The notes under the pieces are model-generated. The model saw only the letters and a list, made by a program, of their open reading frames with translations, ran no database searches and was not told the origin of the DNA. The position numbers and the translations under genes are program-made. Of a stretch of DNA of 64,000 nt, positions 8,699-18,156 are shown one piece after another (the stretch's first letter is position 1; the number at the start of each line of letters is the position of its first letter). The stretch lies in NCBI GenBank assembly GCA_902362435.1, contig CABIWW010000006.1:1-64000 (forward strand), read 5' to 3'. This DNA is from Eubacteriaceae bacterium. GTDB lineage: Bacteria > Bacillota > Clostridia > Peptostreptococcales > Anaerovoracaceae.

Positions 8699-9247
8699 TT
8701 ATTCCTCCCCAAGGAGCTTGAAATAATTGTCTCTAAGTTTTTTCAGGCTTCTTCTGTAAATGCTCTTTTCCGTATTGATGTTGATATTCAGGATCTCTGC
8801 TATTTCCGAATGGCGATAGTCTCCCCAGAACCTCATCCTCAGGATCCTGCGCTCGATATCGCTCAGGCTGTTTATCATATCCTTTACCATATCTCTGCGT
8901 TCCGCTTCCTGAAGTATCTTCTCTACAGTCGTTTCATCGACTATCAACTCGAAGATATCCACCTCGCCCATCTCCGTCCTCACAAGATTGGATATCTCAT
9001 TGCGCTTCATCTTCTGACGGTAATACTTCCTAGCTCTGTTGCCTGTTATCGTGTGCAGCCACGCTTCAAGCTTGTCCACATCCTTCAGCTTACCGATATT
9101 CCTGTATGCATCTATGAATATATCGCTCGCCAGATCCTCGATGTCATCCAGATCGACTCCCATTATCTTCAGCAGCCGTATCACTGACGGATATTCCTCG
9201 CACAGTCTTTTCAGCAAATCATCATTATCTACATACAACACGTTCAC
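8699..9247 (-). CDS. ECF-type RNA polymerase sigma factor
   Basis: A 182-residue sigma-70 family protein with region 2 at about 20-90 (DIEDLASDIFIDAYRNI, then the AWLHTITGNRARKYYR segment that contacts the -10 element) and region 4 at about 125-178 (LSDIERRILRMRFWG, HSEIAEILNI helix-turn-helix). It starts with GTG at 9247, with AAGGA upstream. The gene lies between an Xre regulator (4 bp upstream) and its probable anti-sigma partner (3 bp downstream), which suggests one operon in which the Xre protein sets transcription and the membrane protein sets activity. Its target promoters cannot be read from the window. Confidence 0.9.
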   Translation of the reverse strand: MNVLYVDNDDLLKRLCEEYPSVIRLLKIMGVDLDDIEDLASDIFIDAYRNIGKLKDVDKLEAWLHTITGNRARKYYRQKMKRNEISNLVRTEMGEVDIFELIVDETTVEKILQEAERRDMVKDMINSLSDIERRILRMRFWGDYRHSEIAEILNININTEKSIYRRSLKKLRDNYFKLLGEE

Positions 9248-9251
9248 TTCT

Positions 9252-9614
9252 TCATTCCTTATTCACGATACCTTCTACATAAAGCCTGGCTATCTGCTCC
9301 ATGCAGTTGAGCTGCTGTACCGAGCATACACTGAGCGAACCCATGATGTTCTCACTGAGCCTCTTCTTTTTCTCATCAGCAGATATATAGGTCTCATCGC
9401 CTTCAAGTATATAGTCAGCACTGACGCCGAGCACCTGTTTGAGTCTGTACAGATTCTTCAGCGATACACCCTTGTCGCCGTACTCGATATCCGCGATGAA
9501 CTTACCCGTTACCGAAAGCAGCTTGCCAAGCTCACTTCTGGACATGTTCAGAGCCTCTCGCCTGGCTCTGATCCTCGCGCCCATTTCCTTTTTATTCAAC
9601 TCTCTGAATTCCAT
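9252..9614 (-). CDS. Xre-family helix-turn-helix regulator upstream of the ECF sigma gene
   Basis: A 120-residue DNA-binding protein. The HTH_3 domain covers about 10-65 (IRARREALNMSRSELGKLL, then TGKFIADIEYGDKGVS), followed by a C-terminal helical segment probably for dimer formation. The start at 9614 is chosen because AAAGGA precedes it; an upstream in-frame ATG at 9641 would include this site. It is the first gene of the Xre / sigma / anti-sigma set and is divergent from the Xre pair at 9853, so the shared 238-bp region between them is a likely place for cross-control. Confidence 0.85.
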   Translation of the reverse strand: MEFRELNKKEMGARIRARREALNMSRSELGKLLSVTGKFIADIEYGDKGVSLKNLYRLKQVLGVSADYILEGDETYISADEKKKRLSENIMGSLSVCSVQQLNCMEQIARLYVEGIVNKE

Positions 9615-9770
9615 TATCCTTTTCCCTCTTAAGGTTGACATTTTTCCTGCTTATAGTTTAATGCTGTTCAATCTCATGTCTTTGCAACCTTTAGAGGGTA
9701 TATTATAAACTAACAGGGGGTAAACGGAAAAATTATGACTTATTTTCGACTTAAGAAAGATTTCTAGTTC

Positions 9771-9797
9771 AATATTGCAACTTTTTGACGCAATACT
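9771..9797. promoter_or_regulatory. dyad overlapping a -35 element before the tandem Xre genes
   Basis: AATATTGC (9771-9778) and GCAATACT (9790-9797) form an inverted repeat with an 11-base centre that covers a TTGACG hexamer (9785-9790). A repressor bound here would block that promoter, so autoregulation by one of the adjacent Xre proteins is plausible. The matching -10 (TATATA or TATAAC near 9804-9811) has a short spacer. Confidence 0.4.
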
Positions 9798-9852
9798 GAC
9801 TCATATATAACGTGAGCTCATAAAACAGAATTTTGAAAAGGAGGCAATTATT

Positions 9853-10293
9853 ATGCAAACTAAAGAAACCCAGCGACACAAAGAACTTTACAAAGCTCAG
9901 AGATACATAGCCGGAAATCTTCGTCTCCTGAGACACCTTAACGGTCTGAGTCAGGAGCAGACTGCCGCGCAGCTCAATATCTCGCGTTCATGCTATGCCA
10001 GTCTTGAGAGAGGCACAAGGATCCCTGATTTCCTGACGATCCAGGCCATTGCGGATGTTTTTGACGTGAGTCTCGACTATCTGCTCACATTCGATATCAC
10101 AGAGCATGTGCTCTCGCTGCTGAGGCGCAACCACAGCAAGATGGACGCATACACCTTTGCAGAAGGCTACCTCAGGCTTTCATACGGAGCAAGGAAACAC
10201 ATACAAAACAAGGTCACCGGTCTCGCTGAACGAGAAGATGCGTTTTACATGTTCCCGTGGGACTATGAAAAAGCTGCGGGGGCGGATCTATGA
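9853..10293 (+). CDS. Xre-family regulator, first of a tandem pair
   Basis: A 146-residue protein with an N-terminal HTH domain at about 17-72 (LRLLRHLNGLSQEQTAAQL, then CYASLERGTRIPDF) and a C-terminal helical part ending in an acidic tail. AAAAGGAGG lies upstream of the ATG. It overlaps the next gene by 4 bp (ATGA), so translation is coupled. The two products are paralogues: the HTH halves align and both carry a similar C-terminal element (ARKHIQNKVTGLAERE here, ASKNIVAERLDVLLERE there), which suggests a local duplication and perhaps a heterodimer. No phage genes are nearby. Confidence 0.82.
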   Translation: MQTKETQRHKELYKAQRYIAGNLRLLRHLNGLSQEQTAAQLNISRSCYASLERGTRIPDFLTIQAIADVFDVSLDYLLTFDITEHVLSLLRRNHSKMDAYTFAEGYLRLSYGARKHIQNKVTGLAEREDAFYMFPWDYEKAAGADL

Positions 10294-10688
10294 TCGATAC
10301 CAGGATCCTCGCCAAAAATCTGAAGCTGCTGCGAACTATGCGGGGTATCAGTCAGGACGAGCTGTCTGCCGCCATCTACACTGCGCGCACGACTTACGCA
10401 TCCTACGAGAACGGCACCAAAGTGCCGAGCCTGCCGTGTATAGACGCTATCGCTTCATTCTACGATATAGGGCTGGAAAGCCTTGTGAATCACGATCTTT
10501 CAACAGGTCTGCTCAGCCGGATATACTTCGAAGACGAAAACAAGCAGCTGGCAGAACTGGTCAATGAATACGAAAGCCTCTCCATAGCATCGAAAAATAT
10601 CGTTGCGGAAAGGCTTGATGTCCTTCTCGAAAGAGAATCTGTATTTTACGGTGAAACCTCCACATACTCAGACGCATCCGCCCAGTGA
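10290..10688 (+). CDS. Xre-family regulator, second of a tandem pair
   Basis: A 132-residue helix-turn-helix protein. The domain at about 7-62 contains LLRTMRGISQDELSAAI and ASYENGTKVPSL. The C-terminal part is helical and resembles that of the gene just upstream, whose stop it overlaps by 4 bp. It ends 4 bp before the 3' end of the convergent transporter gene, with no room for a terminator between them, so read-through antisense transcription is possible here. Function as a regulator is clear; the targets are unknown. Confidence 0.82.
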   Translation: MIDTRILAKNLKLLRTMRGISQDELSAAIYTARTTYASYENGTKVPSLPCIDAIASFYDIGLESLVNHDLSTGLLSRIYFEDENKQLAELVNEYESLSIASKNIVAERLDVLLERESVFYGETSTYSDASAQ

Positions 10689-10692
10689 AGCT

Positions 10693-11640
10693 TTACACGA
10701 ATACCATATTTATAAGGTTGATCGCTGCAGGTACCGTCACGATAGACGCGACCGTGCTCAGGAACAGCACCTTGCTCGCCGGTCCCGGATCCAGCCCCTC
10801 CTGCTCCGCAAGCATCGAAACAGTCGCCGCGGTCGGAAAGCATGCGCCCAGCACCAGTATCGACTTTATCAGTGACGACAATGGCAGGAAGTACACCAGC
10901 ACCCCTGTAAGCGCCGGTAGCCATACGAGCTTCATCAGGCTCGATTCGATCACTGTCAGACTTTTGATGATGTCGCTGAACTTGTAGTTCACAAGGTTCG
11001 ACCCGATGAATATCATCGCCATCGGAGTCGATATGTTCCCCAGATACAGCAGATAATCATCCAGCGGCCCCGGTATGTTCCCGCCGAGCAGGCTGATCGC
11101 GAACCCTATGAAAAGCGCCAGGATATTAGGATTGACAAGCAGCTTCAGAACAGCCTTGAACATCCTCCCCGGAGTTGCTTTCCTCTTATCCCGGCAGTTT
11201 TGCCTGAGAAGTCCGATCCCATATGTGAAAAAGAAGAAGTTCATCGCCGCGTTGTGCGCCAGCATCAGCAGCAGGCCCATGTCGCCGAAAAATATCAGCG
11301 CGACCGGAAAGCCCATGAACCCGTTGTTAGGCGACGCCATCGCAAACTCGAGCACATTAGCCTCGCTCTCCGGGAACTTGCGCGCCTTTGCATAGAGCCG
11401 GCTCACAAACCCGTAGAGGAAAAACAGTGCGAGACTCAGCACAAACGTGATGAGAAACGACAGCAGCACCTTTCCTGTAGCTTCCATGCTCCCTATGTTG
11501 TGCACAATCAGGCACGGGTATGCAAAATATACTATCAGCTTGTTGATGCTGTGATTCATCTTGTCGTCGATGAAGTTTATCTTTCGCAGAAACCACCCTG
11601 TGAACAGGATGGCAAAAAGTACAATATATCTTCCGTACAT
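10693..11640 (-). CDS. AEC (auxin efflux carrier) family transporter
   Basis: A 315-residue membrane protein with about ten hydrophobic helices in two halves, as in the AEC family whose bacterial members move malate, malonate and similar carboxylates. The N-terminus reads MYGRYIVLFAILFTGWFLRK, and the conserved SPNNGFMGFP motif is near 95-104 in the first half. The start at 11640 has AGGAG upstream; an earlier in-frame ATG at 11664 lacks one. Substrate cannot be told from sequence. The gene follows DUF1846 by 39 bp in the same direction and may be cotranscribed with it. Confidence 0.85.
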   Translation of the reverse strand: MYGRYIVLFAILFTGWFLRKINFIDDKMNHSINKLIVYFAYPCLIVHNIGSMEATGKVLLSFLITFVLSLALFFLYGFVSRLYAKARKFPESEANVLEFAMASPNNGFMGFPVALIFFGDMGLLLMLAHNAAMNFFFFTYGIGLLRQNCRDKRKATPGRMFKAVLKLLVNPNILALFIGFAISLLGGNIPGPLDDYLLYLGNISTPMAMIFIGSNLVNYKFSDIIKSLTVIESSLMKLVWLPALTGVLVYFLPLSSLIKSILVLGACFPTAATVSMLAEQEGLDPGPASKVLFLSTVASIVTVPAAINLINMVFV

Positions 11641-11679
11641 CTTTATTGCTCCTGGTGTTGTCAAAAATTCCAGCTGTGC

Positions 11680-13197
11680 CTAGCCGTAGTAAAGATTGTT
11701 CGTGATGTATTCCGGATCGCTGGTAACGTCTATCCCCAGCGCCTTGAGCGTGTTTTCGTCCTTGTCGCTGAGTATAGCCGTGCAGTGTGCTCTGCATCCT
11801 CTGAGGTCGCTCAGCTTGGCAAGCGCCGCTTCAGCGGACGGGTTCGTTGCCGCCGAGATCGTCAGCGCAGTTAGGATCTCTTCGCAGTTGAGGCTGCTCT
11901 TGTCCGCCATCAGGACGTTCGTCTTGAGCTCCTGTATGCTCTTGAGGATATTAGGCGAGATCAGATGTATCTCGTCTGCCATGCCGCTCAGGTATTTCAC
12001 GGAGTTGAGGATAGCTGCCGCAGCTGCGACCATCCTGCGTGAGCTCCTGCCTGTGATGATCGTGCCGTCATCCATTTCCATGGCCATGACTACCACGTTC
12101 ACGTACCTTTCGTCGCACTCTTTCTTGCTTTCGGCATATTCTCTGGCCGGTACCACGACCTTCCTGTCTTCCGGCGTGAGTGAGACTTCATCCATCAGCA
12201 GCTTGACTCTTTCCAGAGTCTCGTTGTCGATCCTTCCTTTCTTGTAGTCGCAAAGCGCGATCAGGTATCTTCTTATGATCTCCTGACATGCAGCTTCTCT
12301 TACTACGGCGTCATCAGTGATCCCGAACCCGGCTCTGTTGACGCCCATATCTGTAGGCGATTTGTATTCTGACTCTTCACCCGTTATCTTCTCTATGATC
12401 CTTTTCACGACAGGAAAAACCTCCAGGTCGCGGTTGTAGTTCACTGCCTGCTCGCCGTACGCTTCTAGGTGGAAGGAGTCGATCATGTTGACGTCCTTGA
12501 GGTCTGCCGTCGAAGCTTCGTATGCGATGTTCACCGGATGCTTGAGCGGCAGGTTCCAGATAGGGAAAGTCTCGAACTTCGCGTATCTGACTTTTTTGCC
12601 CATCCTGTATTCATGGTAAAGCTGCGACAGGCATGTTGCCAGCTTGCCGCTGCCGCCTCCCGGGCCTGTGACTACAGCCAGCGGCTTTGTCACTTCTATG
12701 TAAGGGTTCGCACCGTACCCCTCGTCGCTCACGATCGTGTCGACGTCTGTAGGATAGCCCTTGGTGAATCTGTGTTTGTAAGTGCGTATCCCGCGCCTTT
12801 CCAGCTTGTTTATGAACTTGTCTACAGCAGGCGATGAATCCTCGTATCTCGTCACGACCACGCTGTTGATCTCGAGGTCATACTTCCTGAATACGTCGAT
12901 AAGTCTCAGCACCTCCAGATCGTAAGTGATACCGAAGTCCTGTCGGGTCTTGCTCGTCGTGATGTCTCCCGAATAGATACATATTATGATCTCGACCTGA
13001 TCCTTCATCCTCTGGAGCAGCTTGATCTTTGCATTTTCATCAAATCCCGGAAGCACCCTCATCGCGTGCTTGTCCTGGACCAGCTTGCCTCCGAACTCCA
13101 GATACAGCCTCTCGCCGTTCCCGTCCTCGATCCTCTGCAATATGTACTTGGACTGTTCTTCAATATACTTTTCTGCGCTGAAACCTATTTGTCTCAT
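11680..13197 (-). CDS. DUF1846 domain protein (UPF0371 family)
   Basis: A 505-residue cytoplasmic protein that matches the DUF1846 family along its whole length: [15 protein letters not shown] at the N-terminus, the phosphate-binding-like loop [18 protein letters not shown] at about 176-193, and [18 protein letters not shown] further on. The family is reported to be structurally related to nucleotide-binding proteins, but its reaction is not established. AGGAGGAG precedes the ATG. It is followed by the carrier gene and preceded by a tiny membrane peptide gene, DUF1934 and hslO, all on the same strand. Confidence 0.9.
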   Translation of the reverse strand: MRQIGFSAEKYIEEQSKYILQRIEDGNGERLYLEFGGKLVQDKHAMRVLPGFDENAKIKLLQRMKDQVEIIICIYSGDITTSKTRQDFGITYDLEVLRLIDVFRKYDLEINSVVVTRYEDSSPAVDKFINKLERRGIRTYKHRFTKGYPTDVDTIVSDEGYGANPYIEVTKPLAVVTGPGGGSGKLATCLSQLYHEYRMGKKVRYAKFETFPIWNLPLKHPVNIAYEASTADLKDVNMIDSFHLEAYGEQAVNYNRDLEVFPVVKRIIEKITGEESEYKSPTDMGVNRAGFGITDDAVVREAACQEIIRRYLIALCDYKKGRIDNETLERVKLLMDEVSLTPEDRKVVVPAREYAESKKECDERYVNVVVMAMEMDDGTIITGRSSRRMVAAAAAILNSVKYLSGMADEIHLISPNILKSIQELKTNVLMADKSSLNCEEILTALTISAATNPSAEAALAKLSDLRGCRAHCTAILSDKDENTLKALGIDVTSDPEYITNNLYYG

Positions 13198-13222
13198 CTT
13201 CTCCTCCTGTTTTGATTTTGTG

Positions 13223-13315
13223 TTACAGATATGCTATAGCACACGTTACCGTTGTCACTACCATTATTACTATTATAGCTGCTGAAATTATCGTTACTGT
13301 TTTTTTGCTCATCAT
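13223..13315 (-). CDS. 30-residue membrane peptide
   Basis: A short frame with an excellent ribosome binding site (AGGAGG, 9 bases before the ATG at 13315) encodes MMSKKT followed by one continuous hydrophobic helix ending in AYL. The composition and size resemble the small DUF4044-type membrane peptides of Firmicutes, though a firm family match needs a search. It lies in the 150-bp gap between DUF1934 and DUF1846 and is read in the same direction, so it is probably part of that transcript. An alternative start one codon later is equally possible. Confidence 0.68.
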   Translation of the reverse strand: MMSKKTVTIISAAIIVIMVVTTVTCAIAYL

Positions 13316-13347
13316 GATCTATTACCTCCTGATCTCCCGACCGGCTT

Positions 13348-13773
13348 TTACATCAGTGTGATACTCAGTCTGTTCCGTCCCGCCATCAGCCCCTTGAGGC
13401 TGATATTGTAGTCTATGTCGAGCTGTCCGTCTCCATGCTCGGACAGTGTGTTCTCAAGTCTGTTCGTCAGGACTTCCATCTCTATCGCGCCGAACGGGGT
13501 CTCGTAGTACCCGGTGTAGCGCTTGCCTGTTTCAAATCTTATCTCGCTCCCCGCACCTGCGCCTTTGCCGAATCTCTTCAGCTGGACTTCATCGCCCTTG
13601 AGCTTCAGGCGCGTTTTGCATCCCGGTATCCCGGAAAGCTCGCTTTCTTCGTAAATAAGGTACAAAGTCTCGCCTCTCTTGTAAAGCTTCGCTTCTGTGA
13701 TGAATTCCATCGAGTCTTCGCCGGTGTCGTCGGCGGCCTGATGGCCTTTTATCTTTATCATTATATCTTTCAT
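13348..13773 (-). CDS. DUF1934 family beta-barrel protein (YwiB-like)
   Basis: A 141-residue protein that matches the small DUF1934 family (calycin-like beta barrel, function unknown). Family features are the ESELSGIPGCKTRLKLKGDEV segment region (about 49-68), the RFGKGAG and RFETGKRYTGYYETPFG stretch near 70-98 and the DYNISLKG C-terminal strand. GGAGATG lies upstream of the ATG. It sits between hslO and the small membrane peptide. In other Firmicutes DUF1934 genes often lie near argS; that is not the case here. Confidence 0.85.
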   Translation of the reverse strand: MKDIMIKIKGHQAADDTGEDSMEFITEAKLYKRGETLYLIYEESELSGIPGCKTRLKLKGDEVQLKRFGKGAGAGSEIRFETGKRYTGYYETPFGAIEMEVLTNRLENTLSEHGDGQLDIDYNISLKGLMAGRNRLSITLM

Positions 13774-13861
13774 TTATATCATCTCCGATCTCTTTCTGCC
13801 CGCTTATGATATCTCTGCAATGTGTCGTCAGCGTGACACAGCTGCATTATTTCGTTCAGGA

Positions 13862-14776
13862 TCACATGCTCTGCAGGATCTCTGTCAGTTCTTCTCTGTC
13901 GAAATCGTATTTTTTCAGGCAGAAATGGCACTGCAGCTCTGCGTGTCCGTCTTCTTCTATTATCTCCTGCATGTCATGACGGCCTATCGTCGCCAGTGCT
14001 CTCGCCATCCTCTCGTGGCTGCAGTCGCAGTTCCAGCGGATCTCTCTTTCCTCGAGGATCTGCGGCATGTATTCGTCAGGCATGTCCGCGAAGATCTCCT
14101 CCAGCAGTTTCTGTACCATCCCGGCTTCGGTCATGCCTGCAGAGCTTTCCGCCACTCTGCTGATGATCGTGGTCAGCGGCTCCATTTTCCCGATCATGGC
14201 TTCAAGCGCATCTATCGCACCTTCTTCGGCGTCCGGGAGCATCTGGATCACCATGCCTCCCGCCGCTCCTATGGAAAGGTCGCGCTCTACTTTCACGCCG
14301 AGGGCCACTGAGGAGTTCTGCTGTTCCGATATGAAAAAGTACGCTGTCAGGTCATCTGCGATCTCTCCGCTGGCGAGCGCTATGGTTCCTATATACGGCT
14401 CCTTGAGTCCCAGGTCTTTTATCACTGTCAGCTCGCCTGTCCCGAGCGACCCGCCCACGTCCAGCTTGCCGTTGGCCTTTAACGGAAGATCGACGTACGG
14501 ATTTGCGATATATCCCTTCACGCTGCCGTCACCGTACGCTGTCGCCAGGATCTGTTTTGCAGGACCGTCTCCCTTGAAATTCACGGTGAGCTTCTCGTCA
14601 TCATTCTTGAGCATGATGCCCATGAGTCCGGCGGCGGTAAGCACTCTGCCCAGCCCGGCCGAAGCCAGCGGCGTCGTGTCGTGTATGTCGGCAGCCTGCT
14701 GCACCATATCTGTAGTTATCGTTATATATACTCTGTAAGACTTGCTTTTGTCTATCGCGATCAAAGCTTTGCTCAT
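13862..14776 (-). CDS. hslO: redox-regulated chaperonin Hsp33
   Basis: Cytoplasmic holdase that is switched on by oxidative stress: in reduced form four cysteines bind zinc, and oxidation releases it and exposes the chaperone surface. In the 304-residue product the zinc ligands are C250, C252, C283 and C286 (CDC and CHFC), all present. The start at 14776 is preferred over an in-frame ATG three codons earlier because AAAGGAG is correctly spaced only for the later one. It is divergent from the htrA-type gene, another protein-quality gene, with 258 bp between them. Confidence 0.94.
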   Translation of the reverse strand: MSKALIAIDKSKSYRVYITITTDMVQQAADIHDTTPLASAGLGRVLTAAGLMGIMLKNDDEKLTVNFKGDGPAKQILATAYGDGSVKGYIANPYVDLPLKANGKLDVGGSLGTGELTVIKDLGLKEPYIGTIALASGEIADDLTAYFFISEQQNSSVALGVKVERDLSIGAAGGMVIQMLPDAEEGAIDALEAMIGKMEPLTTIISRVAESSAGMTEAGMVQKLLEEIFADMPDEYMPQILEEREIRWNCDCSHERMARALATIGRHDMQEIIEEDGHAELQCHFCLKKYDFDREELTEILQSM

Positions 14777-15034
14777 AGTTCCCATCTCCTTTTTGTATTT
14801 TAATCCGGCATATCTTAAAACAAATCGGCATGAAAAATGGTCAGCCGATTTTTATTATGCAAAATATCTGCCTGCTGTATCTGCAAACTTCTATACGTTT
14901 TCAATTCTATCATATTATGTAGAAAATGTTTAACTTTTTCTATATATAATCACATATTTTCGACACTAAAAATACATATTGTGTTTGTATATTTAAGTCA
15001 AGCACAAACACTCCCACAAACGAGGTGATATATT

Positions 15035-16675
15035 ATGGATGAAAACAGAACAGACAACACAAATTATGAGCCTAATTTTATAATGACGGATCCGGATGAG
15101 AGCGGCGCGGCAGCGGCCGGCGGGGCTGCCGGTACTGATGCGGCATTGAACAGTGCGGCCGCCGGTGCTGCTGGTACCGGTACAGGTTCGTCCCCGAACG
15201 GCGCTGATCCCAGTGCATATTCGAATGGCAGCGGCTCCTCCGGTTTCAACGCAGCGACATACACCGGATCATATACGGACCCGCGCGACAATTTCAGGAA
15301 ATCAAACAGTCAGTATGAAGTAAACCAGTATGACGGCCAGTATGGAACGTACGGCAGCAGAGCTTACGGCAGCGGGGCCTATGGATCATACAGCAACGAT
15401 ACTCAGACGTACGGCACACCAAACGATTTTGAGAATTCCGGCGGCTTTACAGATCCATATGATACGTCTGCCGGAGATTCCGCATCCTGGGACAACCAGA
15501 ACGGTCTCGGCAAAGTGCATAAGAAGCGTAAGAAAGCTCCCAGGAAACCTTCACCCCAGGTCACTTTCACCAGACGCTCACTCACATGGCTCATCGTGCT
15601 CTGCATGATAGTCTCCGGAGGTTTAGGATTCGGAGGCGCTGCGGCAGCTAATGCACTTTTCGGCAATGATACGCCTTCCTCCGCAAAGGCAGGCAGTGTA
15701 AAAACGACAGGCTATACGCTCGAAGACGCCACAGGCAGCAATAAGACGGTACAGGAAATAACTAAAGAAGCAAGGCCCAGTGTCGTTGAGATCAAAACGG
15801 AAAGCGTATCATCCGACTCATGGATGCAGCAGTATGTCACTCAGGGCGCCGGAAGCGGTGTGATAATCACCAGCGACGGCTATATCGTCACTAACAACCA
15901 TGTCATAGAGGGTGCCAGCAAGATCACTGTAACGACTTCCGATCAGCAGGAATATGATGCCGAGCTTGTCGGAACAGATCCAATCACAGACATCGCTGTC
16001 CTCAAAATAAAGGCTGAGGGACTGACTCCGGCAACATACGGAAACAGCGACCAGCTTGCTGTCGGTGACATGGCTGTAGCTATAGGCAATCCTCTCGGAG
16101 AGCTCGGCGGCACGGTAACTGCAGGCATAATAAGCGCACTCGACAGAGAGCTTGCGATCGACGGCAAAACCATGACCCTCCTTCAGACAGACAGCTCGAT
16201 AAATCCCGGCAACTCCGGCGGCGGCCTTTTCAACGGGGACGGTCAGCTGATCGGCATCGTCGTTGCGAAATCTTCGGGTTCAGATGTCGAAGGTCTCGGA
16301 TTCGCGATCCCTATCAACAAAGCTGCGGACGTCGCACAGCAGATCCTTGAAAACGGCTACGTGAGCGGACAGCCGTCCACAGGAATGTCCTATACCGAAT
16401 CTTCCGGTCAGAGCAGCACCATGGACAGACTTTTTAACAACGGTCAGAGCACGACATATGTGTACATCGCAGCCGTTGACGGTACCAATGCCCAGAAAGC
16501 CGGCTTCCAGAAGGGCGACATGGTCTATGCGGTAGACGGTACAGAGATCACATCATTCAATACGCTTTCATCGATAGTGACTTCTCACAGCGTTGGAGAC
16601 AAACTGAAATTCACCATCGTGAGAAACGGGCAGAAAATGGATCTGACACTCACTCTTGAAGAGAAGACTTCGTAG
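15035..16675 (+). CDS. htrA: HtrA/DegP-like serine protease with PDZ domain
   Basis: Membrane-anchored protease that degrades damaged proteins outside the membrane. The 546 residues comprise a long cytoplasmic N-terminal part (1-160) rich in Gly, Ser, Ala and Tyr, a basic stretch KKRKKAPRK at 163-171, one membrane helix at about 183-208, and a trypsin-like domain with catalytic H289 (TNNHVI), D319 (TDIAVL) and S394 (GNSGGGL). A PDZ domain follows from about 445 to the end. The unusually long disordered N-terminus could be a site for regulation; that is inference. GAGGTG precedes the ATG and a terminator follows the gene. Confidence 0.93.
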   Translation: MDENRTDNTNYEPNFIMTDPDESGAAAAGGAAGTDAALNSAAAGAAGTGTGSSPNGADPSAYSNGSGSSGFNAATYTGSYTDPRDNFRKSNSQYEVNQYDGQYGTYGSRAYGSGAYGSYSNDTQTYGTPNDFENSGGFTDPYDTSAGDSASWDNQNGLGKVHKKRKKAPRKPSPQVTFTRRSLTWLIVLCMIVSGGLGFGGAAAANALFGNDTPSSAKAGSVKTTGYTLEDATGSNKTVQEITKEARPSVVEIKTESVSSDSWMQQYVTQGAGSGVIITSDGYIVTNNHVIEGASKITVTTSDQQEYDAELVGTDPITDIAVLKIKAEGLTPATYGNSDQLAVGDMAVAIGNPLGELGGTVTAGIISALDRELAIDGKTMTLLQTDSSINPGNSGGGLFNGDGQLIGIVVAKSSGSDVEGLGFAIPINKAADVAQQILENGYVSGQPSTGMSYTESSGQSSTMDRLFNNGQSTTYVYIAAVDGTNAQKAGFQKGDMVYAVDGTEITSFNTLSSIVTSHSVGDKLKFTIVRNGQKMDLTLTLEEKTS

Positions 16676-16759
16676 TCGATGTAATCGATGAAATGCAGAA
16701 ACGTAGAAATACAGATGAAACGATAAAACGCACTGGCACTATGATCGATTTATAGTTGA

Positions 16760-16812
16760 TGAAAATCCCGTGGTTCAGCATGAAAACGTATGCTGGTTCT
16801 CGGGATTTTTTA
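16760..16812 (+). terminator. intrinsic terminator after htrA
   Basis: AATCCCG (16764-16770) pairs with CGGGATT (16801-16807), with an inner CAGCAT/ATGCTG stem, and is followed by a run of T. It lies about 90 bases past the htrA stop. Confidence 0.75.
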
Positions 16813-16881
16813 TGTGTTTGTTTATTTTGGAGAAGGGGGCATATCATATCAGAAGAGCATACCAGCATTTGACGGACCAGG

Positions 16882-17808
16882 TTATATCTTTTCTACAGTT
16901 GGATCCAACTTACCGAGATCTAAAATCTCATCGTGAGTCAGAGCTTTGATTTCATCTTCGGTCAGGCCTGTTGCTTCACTGATAACCTTTACATCCAGAC
17001 CTTTTCTTCGCAGATTGACTGCGATCTTGCGCTTTTCGTCAAGCTTGCCCTGTTCGAAGCCTGAAATTTCACCCTGTTCAAATCCCTGCTCGTATCCGTC
17101 GGCTTCCCTGATCGCTTCACATTCTTCTCTTGTCAGTTTTTCGAATAAAAAACTCATAACGTCACCACCATGTTCCTTCAGAAATTCTGCCAGTATGCCG
17201 CTGGCCTGACATTCCCTGATGCTTTCTTCGATGGCGGTCCCCAGCTCTCCGCATTCTCTGTATTTTACACGGATCATGTGTATCAGCCTGCTGTATCCCT
17301 GCATCGTATTGCAGCGTTTCAGCAGCTCAGCGCCCTTTTCGTAATTCACATTGATGAATCTGACGACCACCTCTACTGATATTTTATCACACTCAGCCAT
17401 GAATGCATCAGATAATTTCATCTCCTGCTCTACGGGCGCGTCTTCGAGACCGTTGTAGAACACATAAAGTTCGGGGGTCGGTATCTTCACCGGCTTTTTG
17501 CTGTAGATCTCGCGCGAAAACACGAGCTTTTCGTATTCTCTGGCGATATACGCCAGCATCCTCAGGGGTATGTTCGGACACAGCGTACTCTGCTGCTCTG
17601 TGAGGATTATCCACTTGTGGTCGATGATGAATGAGAGATCATTTTCCCGATCTCCGAAGAACGCATCATCCAAGGTCACGATCTCCACAGGCGTATCCAT
17701 ATCGTAATCGCTTCCGGAAAGCGCATTGTACAGCTCTATCAGATTTTCCTTATCGCTGAAAAGCGTACAGAACGTGTTGTCTTTGTATGTATGCTTAGGT
17801 TTCTTCAT
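16882..17808 (-). CDS. Rpn family recombination-promoting nuclease / PD-(D/E)XK protein
   Basis: A 308-residue protein of the Rpn / transposase-31-like group, whose studied members are DNA endonucleases that raise recombination. The N-terminus KHTYKDNTFCTLFSDKENLIELYNAL is split over about 5-30, the nuclease core has LDDAFFGDRENDLSFIIDHKW near 44-64 with acidic residues at the expected places, and ILTEQQSTLCPNIPLRML follows. The C-terminus has the typical repeats EQGFEQGEISGFEQGK and the helical tail LDVKVISEATGLTEDEI. The start at 17808 has GGAGGG upstream. A remnant of a related gene tail is at 54845-54955. Such genes are often scattered in many copies in Clostridia. Confidence 0.88.
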   Translation of the reverse strand: MKKPKHTYKDNTFCTLFSDKENLIELYNALSGSDYDMDTPVEIVTLDDAFFGDRENDLSFIIDHKWIILTEQQSTLCPNIPLRMLAYIAREYEKLVFSREIYSKKPVKIPTPELYVFYNGLEDAPVEQEMKLSDAFMAECDKISVEVVVRFINVNYEKGAELLKRCNTMQGYSRLIHMIRVKYRECGELGTAIEESIRECQASGILAEFLKEHGGDVMSFLFEKLTREECEAIREADGYEQGFEQGEISGFEQGKLDEKRKIAVNLRRKGLDVKVISEATGLTEDEIKALTHDEILDLGKLDPTVEKI

Positions 17809-18156
17809 TTTCCCTCCCATAGTTATACCGATTTTCTATCGATCCGAAATGAACAGCGGCGGTATTCCTCCTGATCATATTGTATAATTCTGGAAGTTGA
17901 AAATCAACCTTTTTTTAACATTTATATATTATTTTTCCATTCGATATTTTCGTTCTGTTTGCATCTGACCCGTTCAAAAAAACGGGCGCAAAATAACCGT
18001 AACCCTTCTATTGTCCCGGCTTGTCAGCCCTGGCTTCCGTACCGACTGTGACAATCCGCCAGCTTTCTGATATAATCTGTGTGGATCGATCGGATGACCG
18101 CTCCTGAAATTTTGCGATCCGGCAGCGACGTTAAATAAAAATCACGAGGTAACATA
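17809..18156. other. intergenic region between the Rpn gene and the GIY-YIG gene
   Basis: This AT-rich divergent region holds a short hairpin with a T-run on the plus strand (GTTGA/TCAAC near 17896-17908), a CCCGTT/AACGGG hairpin near 17969-17987, and a candidate promoter for the GIY-YIG gene: TGACAA at 18049-18054, a 16-bp spacer and TATAAT at 18071-18076. I see no further gene. Confidence 0.5.
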
